Part shown: positions 8,213 through 16,970 of the stretch, piece by piece
How positions within the stretch are numbered: position 1 is the stretch's first letter
How the letters are laid out: the number at the start of each line of letters is the position of its first letter
Origin: a bacterium
GTDB lineage: Bacteria; Pseudomonadota; Alphaproteobacteria; Rickettsiales; RI-342
DNA length: 64,000 nt
Assembly: GCA_016124905.1 (NCBI GenBank)
Contig: WGMV01000011.1
Location: 18,673-82,672 of the forward strand
Direction: 5' to 3'
Position numbers and translations under genes: made by a program
The notes under the pieces: model-generated
Told to the model about the DNA's origin: nothing
The model's input: only the letters and a program-made list of their open reading frames with translations
The model's database searches: none

Positions 8213-9502
8213 ATGCCGAAAGAACCCACCTACGAACTTGATACGATGTTTGAAACGATCCTTCAGGACGTGGCAGACACACATGCCATGCAAACCCTGG
8301 AAGAGCCTATTCGCCCCAGCGTACTTGATAACCCCGATCTCCAGGGCACGCTGTACAGCCCCATCATCCGAAACTCATTCGACAGCCATCAATACCACAT
8401 CACCAGCGTGGCCTGCCCCGCCCATTATCATGGACGCAGCTTTTATAACGGCAGAAGCGAAACGTTCTTGCTGGAAGTGATCGGCATCCCCTTCACGCAG
8501 AAAGACGTGCAAAACAGCATGAGCGCATTAAAACATGGAATGGCTAAATTAATGCCGCCCGAAGCCGTTCAGCTCTTTACAGATCACTCCATCCGCCAGG
8601 GCTTGAGCAAGAAAGACGCCGATTACGAAGCCTACACCGAATCCTACATGTTCGCCTGCCGCAGTGCCATTCGCGACATAGAACGCCCCATTCCCATCAC
8701 CCGTGACACGATGTTTCAGCTTCGCAGCCTTGCTAAAGAAAAAAACGGCCGTGCGGTACGGGATGCTTTAAACGAGCTGGACACCCGCCCTTATGTGGCG
8801 AATTTCCCTGAACTCGCCATCACCATGATTGCCTATGGAACCGCGCATCGACGTTTCATTGCCGAATTACTAAAACACACCGAACAATCCAACCTGCGCG
8901 AAGACCAGAAAGCAAACATCGCGGATTTCTTCAGCGGAGAGAATGGCAGTAACGAGCGTATCGACTTCAACCTGCGCCTGGATAATCTTTTTACCATCAT
9001 TATCCCGCTTATCTGTGCCGAATACGCCTCCCCTACCATTCAGGAAATGGACCCGGCCAAACGGATGCGCTGCGCCATCCAGCTGGCAATGGTCGAAATT
9101 AATGAACTGGACCTGTTTGATACCATCACGCACCAGGCTGCCCATCCCCAGCTTGCAGAAGCATTGGCCAGGAATCCGGTTCCGGAAGACGCCTATTTCC
9201 CTGTCAAAGATAACCCGCCCGATATCCATTTTGTCTGCCCGGCGAAGGCACATATCCAAAAAACCATGGCAGGGGTTAGCGAAACCTGCACCCAACAAGG
9301 CCATGAAGGCGAGTGGCTTTCAAATGCGGTGGATTTTGTACGCGAAAACCCCGATCTATTTAGCGATATCACCAGGCACATTGAAACGCGGATTGTAAAA
9401 AAACAGGATTACCCTCCCATTCAAATTGATGAACTGGGTCAGTGCCCCGATAACATCCTGACAACCCTCACCAACGTTATTGGCGGCATATTAAGAGGAT
9501 AG
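8213..9502 (+). CDS. Uncharacterised 429-residue protein
   Basis: I recognise no family. The protein is soluble-looking and helix-rich, without signal peptide or clear membrane segments. ATG 8213 has GAAAGG six bases upstream, and the gene follows the module partner gene by 19 bases, so it may be cotranscribed with it. Its base composition is visibly more AT-rich than its neighbours (many AAA, TTA and ATT codons), which could mean later acquisition. The C-terminal part contains CPAKAHIQKTMAGVSETC with two Cys, but no recognised metal site. It ends 79 bases before the tRNA-Ser gene. Confidence 0.75.
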   Translation: MPKEPTYELDTMFETILQDVADTHAMQTLEEPIRPSVLDNPDLQGTLYSPIIRNSFDSHQYHITSVACPAHYHGRSFYNGRSETFLLEVIGIPFTQKDVQNSMSALKHGMAKLMPPEAVQLFTDHSIRQGLSKKDADYEAYTESYMFACRSAIRDIERPIPITRDTMFQLRSLAKEKNGRAVRDALNELDTRPYVANFPELAITMIAYGTAHRRFIAELLKHTEQSNLREDQKANIADFFSGENGSNERIDFNLRLDNLFTIIIPLICAEYASPTIQEMDPAKRMRCAIQLAMVEINELDLFDTITHQAAHPQLAEALARNPVPEDAYFPVKDNPPDIHFVCPAKAHIQKTMAGVSETCTQQGHEGEWLSNAVDFVRENPDLFSDITRHIETRIVKKQDYPPIQIDELGQCPDNILTTLTNVIGGILRG

Positions 9503-9581
9503 CCCTCTTAAACAGTCTGCCCCGCGCAAAATTATGGACGTCCGGCCACTCTGCCGCTAAATAGCTTCCTCCACGGGCTGC

Positions 9582-9673
<92 letters not shown>

Positions 9674-9708
9674 GGCATACCGGTAATCTTTAGAATCAGG
9701 CTAGATAC

Positions 9709-10308
9709 ATGAAGAAATTCTGGGATGACCGGTATAGCCAGGACTCCTTCGCCTATGGCACGAGGCCGAATGATTTTCTTGCCGAGACGGCATCCCGCAT
9801 CCCTCCAAACAGCGATATTCTCAGCATCGGCGAGGGGGAAGGACGAAATGCCGTATTCCTAGCCACCTTGGGTCACCATGTCGTCGCGACAGACCAATCC
9901 GACATCGGCATGGCGAAAGCTCACAAGCTGGCCGAGCAATCCGGCTGCGCAATAACCACCATTGCGTCGGATCTTGCAGAGTTTGACTTTGGTGAGCAAC
10001 GTTACGACGCCATCATATCCATCTTTTGCCACCTGCCCCAGCAACTGAGAAACAAGGTTCATTCCAGCATCAGGAAATCGCTGAGAAAGGGCGGTTTATA
10101 CATCATTGAATCCTACTCCCCGGATCAGCTGTTGCAAAATACCGGTGGCCCCAAAGACGTTACCTGGCTGGTAACACTGGACGAATTGCAGCAGGAATTT
10201 ACCGGTTTTAACATAATCCATGCCCAATCACTGGCGCGCGATGTGGTTGAAGGAACTCACCACACCGGGTCGGCCGCGGTCACTCAATTCATTTGCCAGA
10301 AGCCGTAG
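9709..10308 (+). CDS. Class I SAM-dependent methyltransferase (TehB-like)
   Basis: The 199-residue protein starts MKKFWDDRYSQDSFAYGTRPNDFL and has the SAM motif I ILSIGEGEGRNAVFLA (about 37-52), then VVATDQSDIGMAKA for the ribose-binding acidic residue. DAIISIFCHLPQQLR and GGLYIIESY complete the Rossmann core. The lead-in FAYGTxPN and the length fit TehB-like small-molecule methyltransferases, often annotated in tellurite or thiol detoxification; the true substrate is unknown. It stands alone after the tRNA gene. Confidence 0.85.
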   Translation: MKKFWDDRYSQDSFAYGTRPNDFLAETASRIPPNSDILSIGEGEGRNAVFLATLGHHVVATDQSDIGMAKAHKLAEQSGCAITTIASDLAEFDFGEQRYDAIISIFCHLPQQLRNKVHSSIRKSLRKGGLYIIESYSPDQLLQNTGGPKDVTWLVTLDELQQEFTGFNIIHAQSLARDVVEGTHHTGSAAVTQFICQKP

Positions 10309-10327
10309 ATTCCATCGCCGCAGGGTC

Positions 10328-10366
10328 TGCACAATTTTTGCACAAACAATCCGGAAACTTTGCACA
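10328..10366. promoter_or_regulatory. Three helically phased TGCACA repeats
   Basis: TGCACA occurs at 10328, 10339 and 10361, spaced 11 and 22 bases, so all three face the same side of the helix. The second and third copies are preceded by T-runs (TTTTTGCACA, CTTTGCACA). They lie 66-104 bases upstream of the membrane-protein start at 10432. This spacing is typical of an activator or repressor binding array, but no regulator is identified. Confidence 0.4.
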
Positions 10367-10431
10367 TTGCCGCCATCACGGCTGCACAGGCATATGGAAT
10401 CATACCGCCATGTTCACCCATGGAGGCTCCT

Positions 10432-11919
10432 ATGCACGCCCAGCCCATCGCCCAGTCCCTGCAAAGCCGGGCGAGCTACAAACTTCTTAGCCTGACAGGC
10501 CTTGTCACCGTTGGCGACATGCTTCTCTACAACCATGCCCTTGGCTGGACGCTTGGGCTTTTCGGCCTGCTCATGCTGCTGGCGGTGCACGCGCACAACT
10601 GCCACGAGCGCCGTACCCGCATGGGCGATGCCGCCTTTTTCGCCACCGCCGGCCTTGCGCTGGCAATGGTGGAAAGTCCAGGCATCCTGTCGGCCCTGCT
10701 ATATGGCATCAGCCTGACGGCTTATGCCCTGCTGCCGCAGCTGGGTAGCACGGAAAACACATGGATCACCCTCAAATCCTCCCTTTTCCATCTTCTGACC
10801 GGATGGTGGCGCTTTTTCCGCCAGACTCGTCTGTGGCTTTATCTCTACCGGCACATGAAGCGCCGCAACGGCAGGCAGCGTCATTTTGTGCTGCACTGGT
10901 TGATGCCTCTCACGCTTACCGCCCTTTTCATGCTGCTTTTTTTCCAGGCCAACCCACTGATTGCCCTAACCATTCGCCAGGTTAATTGGCAGAGTTTAGG
11001 GGAATATATTTCCTTCCAGCGCATGGCCTTCTGGTTGGCCATCGCGGCGGTCGGCTGGGCAGTCATCCGTCCCAAGCTGACGCGCATGCCGGTATTCAGG
11101 CTCAATTACCTGCTGCACGAAGAGGAAATCGGCTTTCTGAAGACAATCTTCAATCCACGCTCCATCATCACCTCGCTCCTGCTGTTTAACGGTTTGTTCC
11201 TGCTGCAGAACATCATGGATATTCTCTTCATCTGGACCGGGTCGGAACTCCCGGAAGGCATCACCCATGCCCAATATGCGCAGCAGGGCGCCTACCCGCT
11301 TATCATCACCGCCCTGATGACGGGCGGCTTCACCCTGGCGACCCTGCGTCCCGGCAGCGCAATCGCAGCCATCCCAGCCATCCGCGCGCTGGTTTACGCC
11401 TGGGTGGCGCAGAACATCTTCCTCGTCACTTCCGCCGCGCTTCGCCTTTTGAGTTACATCGAGGCCTATTCCCTCACCTATCTGCGCGTGGCCGCACTCC
11501 TCTGGATGGTGCTGGTCGGTGTCGGACTGGCGTTGATCGTCCTCGGCAACATGCTGCGCAAAAACAATATCTGGCTCATCAACAGCAACCTCGCCACCCT
11601 TTACGGCCTGTTATATATCTGTTGCTTCGTCAATATCGGCGGCATCATGGCAGACTATAACGTGAAACATTGCAGGGAGATTGACGGCAAAGGTGCCTCA
11701 TTGGACGTAAGTTACCTCTATCATAAGGTAGGGGTGGATGCCCTGCCCGCGCTGCGCTGGTTTGAGCATAATGGCACCAACGCCTTTGTGTTGAACCGCG
11801 TAACCGAAACCGATTACCAGCTGGAGTGGGAACTGCGCAGCAGAATGGAAAACTGGAAAAGTTGGACCTACCGCAACCTGCGCCTGCTCCCCACCATCGA
11901 CAACGACAATGCAGAGTAA
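10432..11919 (+). CDS. Multipass membrane protein, DUF4173/DUF4153-like
   Basis: About 495 residues with roughly a dozen hydrophobic segments. The region NIMDILFIWTGSELPEGI then AQYAQQGAYPLIITALM resembles the conserved core of DUF4153/DUF4173 membrane proteins, whose function is unknown. An ATG at 10360 is in frame, but ATG 10432 has GGAGG (10422-10426) at good distance, so I take that start. The C-terminal 80 residues are soluble. It is followed within a few bases by an EEP-domain gene, beginning a run of envelope-type genes that ends with a two-component pair. Confidence 0.78.
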   Translation: MHAQPIAQSLQSRASYKLLSLTGLVTVGDMLLYNHALGWTLGLFGLLMLLAVHAHNCHERRTRMGDAAFFATAGLALAMVESPGILSALLYGISLTAYALLPQLGSTENTWITLKSSLFHLLTGWWRFFRQTRLWLYLYRHMKRRNGRQRHFVLHWLMPLTLTALFMLLFFQANPLIALTIRQVNWQSLGEYISFQRMAFWLAIAAVGWAVIRPKLTRMPVFRLNYLLHEEEIGFLKTIFNPRSIITSLLLFNGLFLLQNIMDILFIWTGSELPEGITHAQYAQQGAYPLIITALMTGGFTLATLRPGSAIAAIPAIRALVYAWVAQNIFLVTSAALRLLSYIEAYSLTYLRVAALLWMVLVGVGLALIVLGNMLRKNNIWLINSNLATLYGLLYICCFVNIGGIMADYNVKHCREIDGKGASLDVSYLYHKVGVDALPALRWFEHNGTNAFVLNRVTETDYQLEWELRSRMENWKSWTYRNLRLLPTIDNDNAE

Positions 11920-11923
11920 AGCG

Positions 11924-12964
11924 ATGAACCTTCCACCACTTAAGCTACCCATCTTCCAGCTTCCCTACATTATCAAACCAATGGATTTCTGCCTGACATT
12001 GCTAGGCTGCGTCTTCCTGATCTGCAGCCTAGCAAAATGGGATACACGCGCAGAGCTGTTCACGCACTTTATGCTACAATACGCAGTGGCATCCCTCACC
12101 CTTACGCTGCTTTACCCCCTATTACGTGCAGACAAAACCCGCTGCCTTATTGCCGCCTTTCTGTTTCTGGCTTTCAGCATCCCCGTACTGCAAGCCTTCT
12201 GGCCTGGCCAGGTCCATCGTGGCGACCGTTATGAGGACATCACGCTGCTGCAGTTCAACGTCAATTACAGCAACCCCAACATGGAAAAACTCGCCGGGTG
12301 GATCAATAATTACGCCACCATCGACCGCAACGTAAAATCCACCGTCGAAAAGACTCAGCCCGACATAGTCGTGCTGCAGGAAACAGGAGCGGACCTTATC
12401 GCCAAGCTAGAATCCTTGAAACAACAATACCCCTACCACCTGCTTTCGCCGAAAGACGGCGGCGCCTTCGGCTCAGCCATCTACAGCAAACTCCCGATCA
12501 TCGCCTCCAAACGGCTGCATCTGCCCGACAACGGCTGGAACGAATATTCCACTCTCACGCTTTCCACCCCCACCTACCACATGCATGTTCAACTGACGGA
12601 ACTGCACGCGGTCAACCCTACCGGTACACGCAAAGCCCGTCAGCGGAACCATGAGCTGGAACAGATCGCCACCATCCTTCTGCAGCAGAACAATATGCAT
12701 AAGATCCTGGTGGGAGACCTGAACATCTCCCCCTATTCCCCCTGGTTCCGCCGCCTGGAGCGCCAGTCCGGCCTGAGTAACGCCATGCGCGGCGTCAGCC
12801 TCATGCCCACCTGGCCGAGCTTCATGCCTTTCTTCATGCGTATCCCGATCGATCAGTTGTTAGTGTCGGCCCCTATCGAAATCCTCTCCCGCACCGTGGA
12901 GCACGACATGGATTCTGACCATCTTCCCGTCATCACCCGCCTTCGCGTTTATAAGGCGAATTAA
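11924..12964 (+). CDS. Membrane-anchored endonuclease/exonuclease/phosphatase family protein
   Basis: Two or three N-terminal membrane helices (about residues 18-90) precede an EEP domain. The domain has LLQFNVNYSNPN with the metal-site Asn, IVVLQETG with the metal Glu, LVGDLNISPYSPWFRRL with Asp and Asn, and DMDSDHLPVI with the catalytic His. This is the organisation of YafD-like membrane EEP proteins, putative phosphodiesterases or phosphatases acting outside the membrane. An ATG at 11909 also exists, overlapping the previous gene, but 11924 has better upstream GAG spacing. The next gene begins two bases after its stop. Confidence 0.83.
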   Translation: MNLPPLKLPIFQLPYIIKPMDFCLTLLGCVFLICSLAKWDTRAELFTHFMLQYAVASLTLTLLYPLLRADKTRCLIAAFLFLAFSIPVLQAFWPGQVHRGDRYEDITLLQFNVNYSNPNMEKLAGWINNYATIDRNVKSTVEKTQPDIVVLQETGADLIAKLESLKQQYPYHLLSPKDGGAFGSAIYSKLPIIASKRLHLPDNGWNEYSTLTLSTPTYHMHVQLTELHAVNPTGTRKARQRNHELEQIATILLQQNNMHKILVGDLNISPYSPWFRRLERQSGLSNAMRGVSLMPTWPSFMPFFMRIPIDQLLVSAPIEILSRTVEHDMDSDHLPVITRLRVYKAN

Positions 12965-12966
12965 CC

Positions 12967-13473
12967 ATGTTCATCGCCCACCTTCCCGCAGGCTACCTGC
13001 TCACCCGTCGTATCCAGCGCCAAAGCGGCAACCATTCGGGCGCCTTGCTGGCCACAGGCCTTGCCGCCAGCATTTTTCCCGATATCGATCTGCTCTATTT
13101 TTACCTCATTGATCGGGGCCAGACGCTGCACCATCATTACATCACGCATCTGCCCATGGCATGGCTGCTGGCGGGTGGCCTGAGCATACTCAGCAGCTGG
13201 ATGCTCGGCATGCGGCAGACCACGCTCGTCTGCATCACCATCCTCGCCAATGCCATGCTGCACATGGTGTTGGATTCCGTCGCCGCAGGCATTCTGTGGC
13301 TCTATCCCTTTTCCGACATGGAACTTAACTTGGTGCATGTCCCCGCTCGTCACGGCTGGTGGGTATGGAACTTCCTCCTGCACTGGACTTTCCTGCTGGA
13401 ACTACTGATAATCCTCATCGCCTTTCTGGAATGGAACCGCCATTATGCCCAAACAGATCCTCATCGTGGATGA
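12967..13473 (+). CDS. YdjM-like membrane-associated metal-dependent hydrolase family protein
   Basis: The 168-residue membrane protein begins MFIAHLPAGYLL and contains FPDIDLLYFYL and HHHYITHLPMAWLL, the conserved His/Asp pattern of the YdjM (DUF457, LexA-binding inner membrane-associated hydrolase) family. Four hydrophobic segments are visible. Enzyme activity of the family is poorly established. Its last 29 bases overlap the start of the OmpR-type regulator gene, suggesting coupling of these envelope genes to the two-component pair. Confidence 0.78.
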   Translation: MFIAHLPAGYLLTRRIQRQSGNHSGALLATGLAASIFPDIDLLYFYLIDRGQTLHHHYITHLPMAWLLAGGLSILSSWMLGMRQTTLVCITILANAMLHMVLDSVAAGILWLYPFSDMELNLVHVPARHGWWVWNFLLHWTFLLELLIILIAFLEWNRHYAQTDPHRG

Positions 13474-14134
13474 CGACCCGCATATCCGCGAGGTGCTTCA
13501 ATTCGCGCTCAATAAGGCCGGCTACACCACCGCAACCGCCCTCCATGGCCGGGATGCGCTGGAGAAGCTAAGCAAGCAAGCCTTCGATGCCTTGGTGCTC
13601 GACATCACCATGCCGGAAATGGACGGGCTGGAACTCTGCAAGGAACTCCGCAAAACCTCCGAGCTTCCAATCCTGTTCCTCTCCTCCCGCGATGAGGAGA
13701 TCGACCGTATCATCGGTTTCGAAGTTGGCGGAGATGATTACATTACCAAGCCCTTCAGCCCGCGGGAGCTGGTAGCACGCATCAAGGCCGTGCTTAAGCG
13801 CAGCCACGGCACCGCCACGCCCGTCAGCAACGCGCCGCTGCAGAAAGGCGCCCTGAAGCTGGACCATGACCGCTACACCGCCTACTGGCACGGTAAGGAA
13901 ACCCTCCCCCTCACCGCCACGGAATTCGCCCTGCTGGCCGCGCTGCTGAAACATCCCTCCAAAGTCTTTCAGCGCGATGAACTGATGGACGGCGCCTATG
14001 GCGACATCACCGTCAGCGACCGAACCATCGACAGCCACATTCGCCGCATCCGCCAGAAATTCGCCGCCAGCGGTGCGGAAGAAGTCATCGAGACCATGCA
14101 CGGCATCGGCTATAGGCTCGGCCCGTGCGAGTGA
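13445..14134 (+). CDS. OmpR-family response regulator
   Basis: The receiver domain has ILIVDDDPHIRE, phosphoacceptor Asp53 in LVLDITMPEMDG, and Lys102 in YITKPFSPREL. A winged-helix DNA-binding domain (about 130-227) shows LTATEFALLAALLKHP, FQRDELMDGAYGD and VSDRTIDSHIRRIRQK. It is 229 residues, a complete member. The start overlaps the YdjM-like gene, and the kinase gene overlaps its end by 10 bases, so the pair is certain to be coexpressed. The signal and regulon are not evident. Confidence 0.94.
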   Translation: MPKQILIVDDDPHIREVLQFALNKAGYTTATALHGRDALEKLSKQAFDALVLDITMPEMDGLELCKELRKTSELPILFLSSRDEEIDRIIGFEVGGDDYITKPFSPRELVARIKAVLKRSHGTATPVSNAPLQKGALKLDHDRYTAYWHGKETLPLTATEFALLAALLKHPSKVFQRDELMDGAYGDITVSDRTIDSHIRRIRQKFAASGAEEVIETMHGIGYRLGPCE

Positions 14135-15708
14135 GGTTTCACTCGCTCCCGCGCTGGCAGCTGCGCACCATTTTGCTGCTCGTGCACCTACTGGTGCTGG
14201 TGATTCCCATCGGCAGCATCTACACCTTTCGTATTTACGAAAACGAGCTGCTCCGCCAGACGGAATCCGAACTCATTGCCCAGGGGGCCTACGTCGCCTC
14301 TATTTACAAACACACGCTGCTGAACAGCCTTCCACCCGACCAGTTATATGGCACGCGCCTGACCGACCTGCCTCCCAGGGCCGATGAGAGATACACCCCC
14401 ATCCAGCCCGCACTGAGCTTTGCCACCACACACATCCATCCCCCGCGGGCAGAAGCCAAAGCAGGCCATCCGCCTGCTTCCCCCTATGCATTGAAAGCCG
14501 CGGAGACCATCACCCCCATACTGGAAGAAGCCCTGCTCACCACCCTGGCCGGATTGCGCGTGACGGACGAACACGGCACCATCCTCATCGGCCATGATGA
14601 AACGGGCCTTTCCATCGCGGATGTCCCCGAAACCGCCGAGGCCATGAAAGGCCGCTATGCCGCCTCCATCCGCCAGCGTATCTCCGATCAGCCCGATCCT
14701 TCCGTCACCTCTATCAGCCGTGCGGCGGGCATCCGCGTGTTCGTCGCCATCCCGGTGATGGATGGCGATCATCTTCTGGGCACGGTGCTGCTTTCACGTT
14801 CACCCCGCAACCTCGTCAAGGCACTGTATGACAATCGTCTGATGGTCGCCGTCGCGGGCGGCATGATCCTCGGTATCACCATCCTGCTGGCGTTGCTCAC
14901 CTCCCATTTCATCAGCCGACCCATCCATGCCCTGATGGAACAGACGCGCCGTGTGGCCGCGGGGGAAAAACATATCCCACCCATCGCCTCCCCGGCCACG
15001 CAGGAATTCGCCATGCTCTCCCAGCAGATCTCCGTGATGGCCGATACCATCGCCAGCCGGTCGGACTATATCCGCAATTTCGCCATGCATGTCTCACACG
15101 AGTTTAAAACGCCGCTCACTGCCATCCAGGGTGCCATCGAGCTGATCCAGGAACATGGCAACACCATGCCAAAAGCGCAGTTCCGCAAATTCCTCGCCAA
15201 CATTGTAAAAGATACGGATCGGCTGAAAATACTGGTCACCCGCCTGCTGGAACTCGCCCGTGCCGATGTGATGGAAACCACCGAAGGAAATGCCTGTCTG
15301 CAAACCGTCATCACCGGTCTTCAAAGCGATTCCCAGGACAAGGGTATCGCCCTCACTCTTTCGGGCGATACGGAACTGACCCTTCCCATGCCCGGCGACA
15401 TCGCCCGCAGCATTTTCGGCAGCCTGATCGACAACAGCATCCAGCATGGCGCCCGCACCATGACCGTCACCGCCAAGCGGGAGGTCAGCGGCTACAGCCT
15501 GCGTTTTCAGGATGACGGCAAGGGCATCTCCGCCACCAATGCTGGCAAATTATTCACCCCATTCTTCACCACGCGGCGCGAGCATGGCGGCACGGGGCTC
15601 GGGCTGGTCATCATCCGCGCCATGCTGAACGCCCACCATGCCGACATCCGTTTGGACGCCGCCGATAAAGGCGCCTGTTTTACGATCTACAGCAGCGACG
15701 TGGCCTGA
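14125..15708 (+). CDS. Membrane sensor histidine kinase
   Basis: Partner of the OmpR-type regulator just upstream. It has a first membrane helix near residues 12-35, a periplasmic loop to about 235 with a Pro-rich stretch, a second helix near 240-262, a HAMP linker, HisKA with phosphoacceptor His325 in HVSHEFKTPLTAI, and an ATPase domain ending in GGTGLGLVIIRAML. The length of 527 fits. GTG at 14125 is used here; a second GTG at 14131 is also possible. It is convergent with the gene at 15687-16220 and overlaps it by 22 bases. The C-terminal catalytic domain looks complete. Confidence 0.93.
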   Translation: MRVRFHSLPRWQLRTILLLVHLLVLVIPIGSIYTFRIYENELLRQTESELIAQGAYVASIYKHTLLNSLPPDQLYGTRLTDLPPRADERYTPIQPALSFATTHIHPPRAEAKAGHPPASPYALKAAETITPILEEALLTTLAGLRVTDEHGTILIGHDETGLSIADVPETAEAMKGRYAASIRQRISDQPDPSVTSISRAAGIRVFVAIPVMDGDHLLGTVLLSRSPRNLVKALYDNRLMVAVAGGMILGITILLALLTSHFISRPIHALMEQTRRVAAGEKHIPPIASPATQEFAMLSQQISVMADTIASRSDYIRNFAMHVSHEFKTPLTAIQGAIELIQEHGNTMPKAQFRKFLANIVKDTDRLKILVTRLLELARADVMETTEGNACLQTVITGLQSDSQDKGIALTLSGDTELTLPMPGDIARSIFGSLIDNSIQHGARTMTVTAKREVSGYSLRFQDDGKGISATNAGKLFTPFFTTRREHGGTGLGLVIIRAMLNAHHADIRLDAADKGACFTIYSSDVA

Positions 15709-16220
15709 ATCCTCGGCTTCTCTGCATCCTTCAGCCTTTCGGACAATTCCTTATCATCCATGCCCATCATATCCCGCATGGTCAGCAGCAGGGCTTCCAT
15801 CCGTTCCTTGATGTGGTTGGTGTTGGATGGAATCGCGGCCACATATTCGGCGATGTAGCTATAGATCTCGTCCACATTCTTGGCCGGCTCTTTCTCAAAA
15901 TGGTCGATCACCTTGTCCAGAATCTCTTTTTCGTCTTTCGGAGCCGTATCTCGCACCAGCTTCATGACTTTCATGAGTTTTTTGACTTCGACCTGCTCCT
16001 GGATGAAGCGCTCGATGCCCACCTCGAGCATCCGCTGCTTCATGATTTCGCCCTGCTTTTCCTGCCAGGCTTTTTTCTGGAGGATCGGCGCGTTGGTCTT
16101 GGCGATCAGCTCTTCCATGCGGCTGGCGAAATCCATCGCCTGGTCCAGCGTTTCCTTGTTGCGCTTGGCGCTTTGGCCAAGCCCCATTGCATTATCGCCC
16201 TGAATGGACATACCCGCCAT
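15687..16220 (-). CDS. Uncharacterised helical 177-residue protein
   Basis: No family recognised. The protein is strongly charged and helical, with coiled-coil-like stretches such as EEVKKL- and RMEELIAK-type heptads. It has a short Gly/Ser-rich N-terminus and no signal peptide. The ATG at 16220 has a full AGGAGG (complement of 16230-16235) nine bases upstream, so I use it rather than the ATG at 16211. Unusually, this ribosome site lies inside the 3' arm of the terminator hairpin of the preceding gene. The 3' end overlaps the convergent kinase gene. Confidence 0.72.
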   Translation of the reverse strand: MAGMSIQGDNAMGLGQSAKRNKETLDQAMDFASRMEELIAKTNAPILQKKAWQEKQGEIMKQRMLEVGIERFIQEQVEVKKLMKVMKLVRDTAPKDEKEILDKVIDHFEKEPAKNVDEIYSYIAEYVAAIPSNTNHIKERMEALLLTMRDMMGMDDKELSERLKDAEKPRIQATSLL

Positions 16221-16253
16221 AAAAAAGCCCCTCCTGTCATGACAGAAGGGGCT
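16221..16253 (-). terminator. Intrinsic terminator of the RcnB-like gene, with an embedded ribosome site
   Basis: On the minus strand a 14-bp palindromic stem (AGCCCCTTCTGTCA / TGACAGGAGGGGCT, one wobble) is followed by TTTTTT. It lies 31 bases after the stop at 16285. The 3' arm contains AGGAGG for the gene starting at 16220, directly after the T-run. Confidence 0.85.
16230..16235 (-). promoter_or_regulatory. AGGAGG ribosome site inside a terminator stem
   Basis: The perfect Shine-Dalgarno sequence for the ATG at 16220 (spacing nine bases) is in the descending arm of the 16221-16253 hairpin. In a readthrough transcript it would be paired and masked; in an mRNA starting within or after the left arm it would be free. 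This decides the start codon chosen for the 177-residue protein. Confidence 0.6.
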
Positions 16254-16284
16254 ATGCAGGTTTTATGCCAAAAATTAGGCGTTA

Positions 16285-16797
16285 TTATTCCAGAGCCGAG
16301 AGGATAACGGCTGCATCGAGTACCTTTTTGGTAGCCTCTGAAATCAGCAGGATATCCTTATCGACCCAGATATACTGAGCACGCGGCGGTGGCGGCGGCA
16401 ACATCACCACCACATCCCGCGGCACTTCCCAATAGGTGGTGGTGGCAGGCAGCACTTCGCCCACGACATAATGCTTCACATGGCCAGGGGGCATGCAGCC
16501 ATATTTCTTGGCCAACCCGGGAGGGCAATGCTCTCGGTAATACGGGCGGAGGCGGTTGCCGATGGCCTCCCGCTCATCCCCTTTCAGCACCACAAGGCGC
16601 CGGTCGCCATGATAGTCGCCATGTTGATGATCGTCGGCATGGCGGCGATCATATTCCTCCAGCCGTTTTTCCAGGCTCTTATGCCCCTTGCCATGCCCTT
16701 TGCCATTTCCATGGCCATCTTTTGCCAAAACAGGCGAAGCCGCCAGGCAAACAGCCAGTCCCAAGGCGGAAACAAGCCCCAAACCGTTAATGCGCAT
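16285..16797 (-). CDS. Secreted His-rich RcnB/CigR-like protein
   Basis: A signal peptide (MRINGLGLVSALGLAVCLAASPVLA) is followed by a His/Gly/Lys-rich region (about 26-62). Next come PPGLAKKYGCMPPGH and a C-terminal domain TYWEVPRDVVVMLPPPPP..YIWVDKDILLISEATKKVLDAV. The last part matches the RcnB-type (nickel/cobalt homeostasis) and CigR-like periplasmic family. The His-rich stretch could bind metal ions; no metal transporter lies next to it. It is divergent from the gene at 16971, and an intrinsic terminator follows its stop. Confidence 0.75.
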   Translation of the reverse strand: MRINGLGLVSALGLAVCLAASPVLAKDGHGNGKGHGKGHKSLEKRLEEYDRRHADDHQHGDYHGDRRLVVLKGDEREAIGNRLRPYYREHCPPGLAKKYGCMPPGHVKHYVVGEVLPATTTYWEVPRDVVVMLPPPPPRAQYIWVDKDILLISEATKKVLDAAVILSALE

Positions 16798-16899
16798 CCG
16801 TTTTCTCCATCATGCGTTGAACATCTTTCTCTGCGACCTATGATCTAAAAAACCCATATGAACCAGTTAAGTTTTGTTCATGTAGGGTGCTTCACAAGG

Positions 16900-16917
16900 C
16901 TGTCACAATTCTTTCAC
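16900..16917 (+). promoter_or_regulatory. Pho-box-like direct repeat
   Basis: CTGTCAC (16900-16906), a four-base AATT spacer, then CTTTCAC (16911-16917) match the 7-4-7 layout of a PhoB half-site pair, with one change from CTGTCAC in the second repeat. An AT-rich ATAATTATTG follows at once, where the -10 element of a PhoB-type promoter would sit. The start codon of the unknown gene is 53 bases further on. Confidence 0.5.
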
Positions 16918-16970
16918 ATAATTATTGTGCAATGCAAAACAACAATCCACGACAGATCGGATAAACAGGG

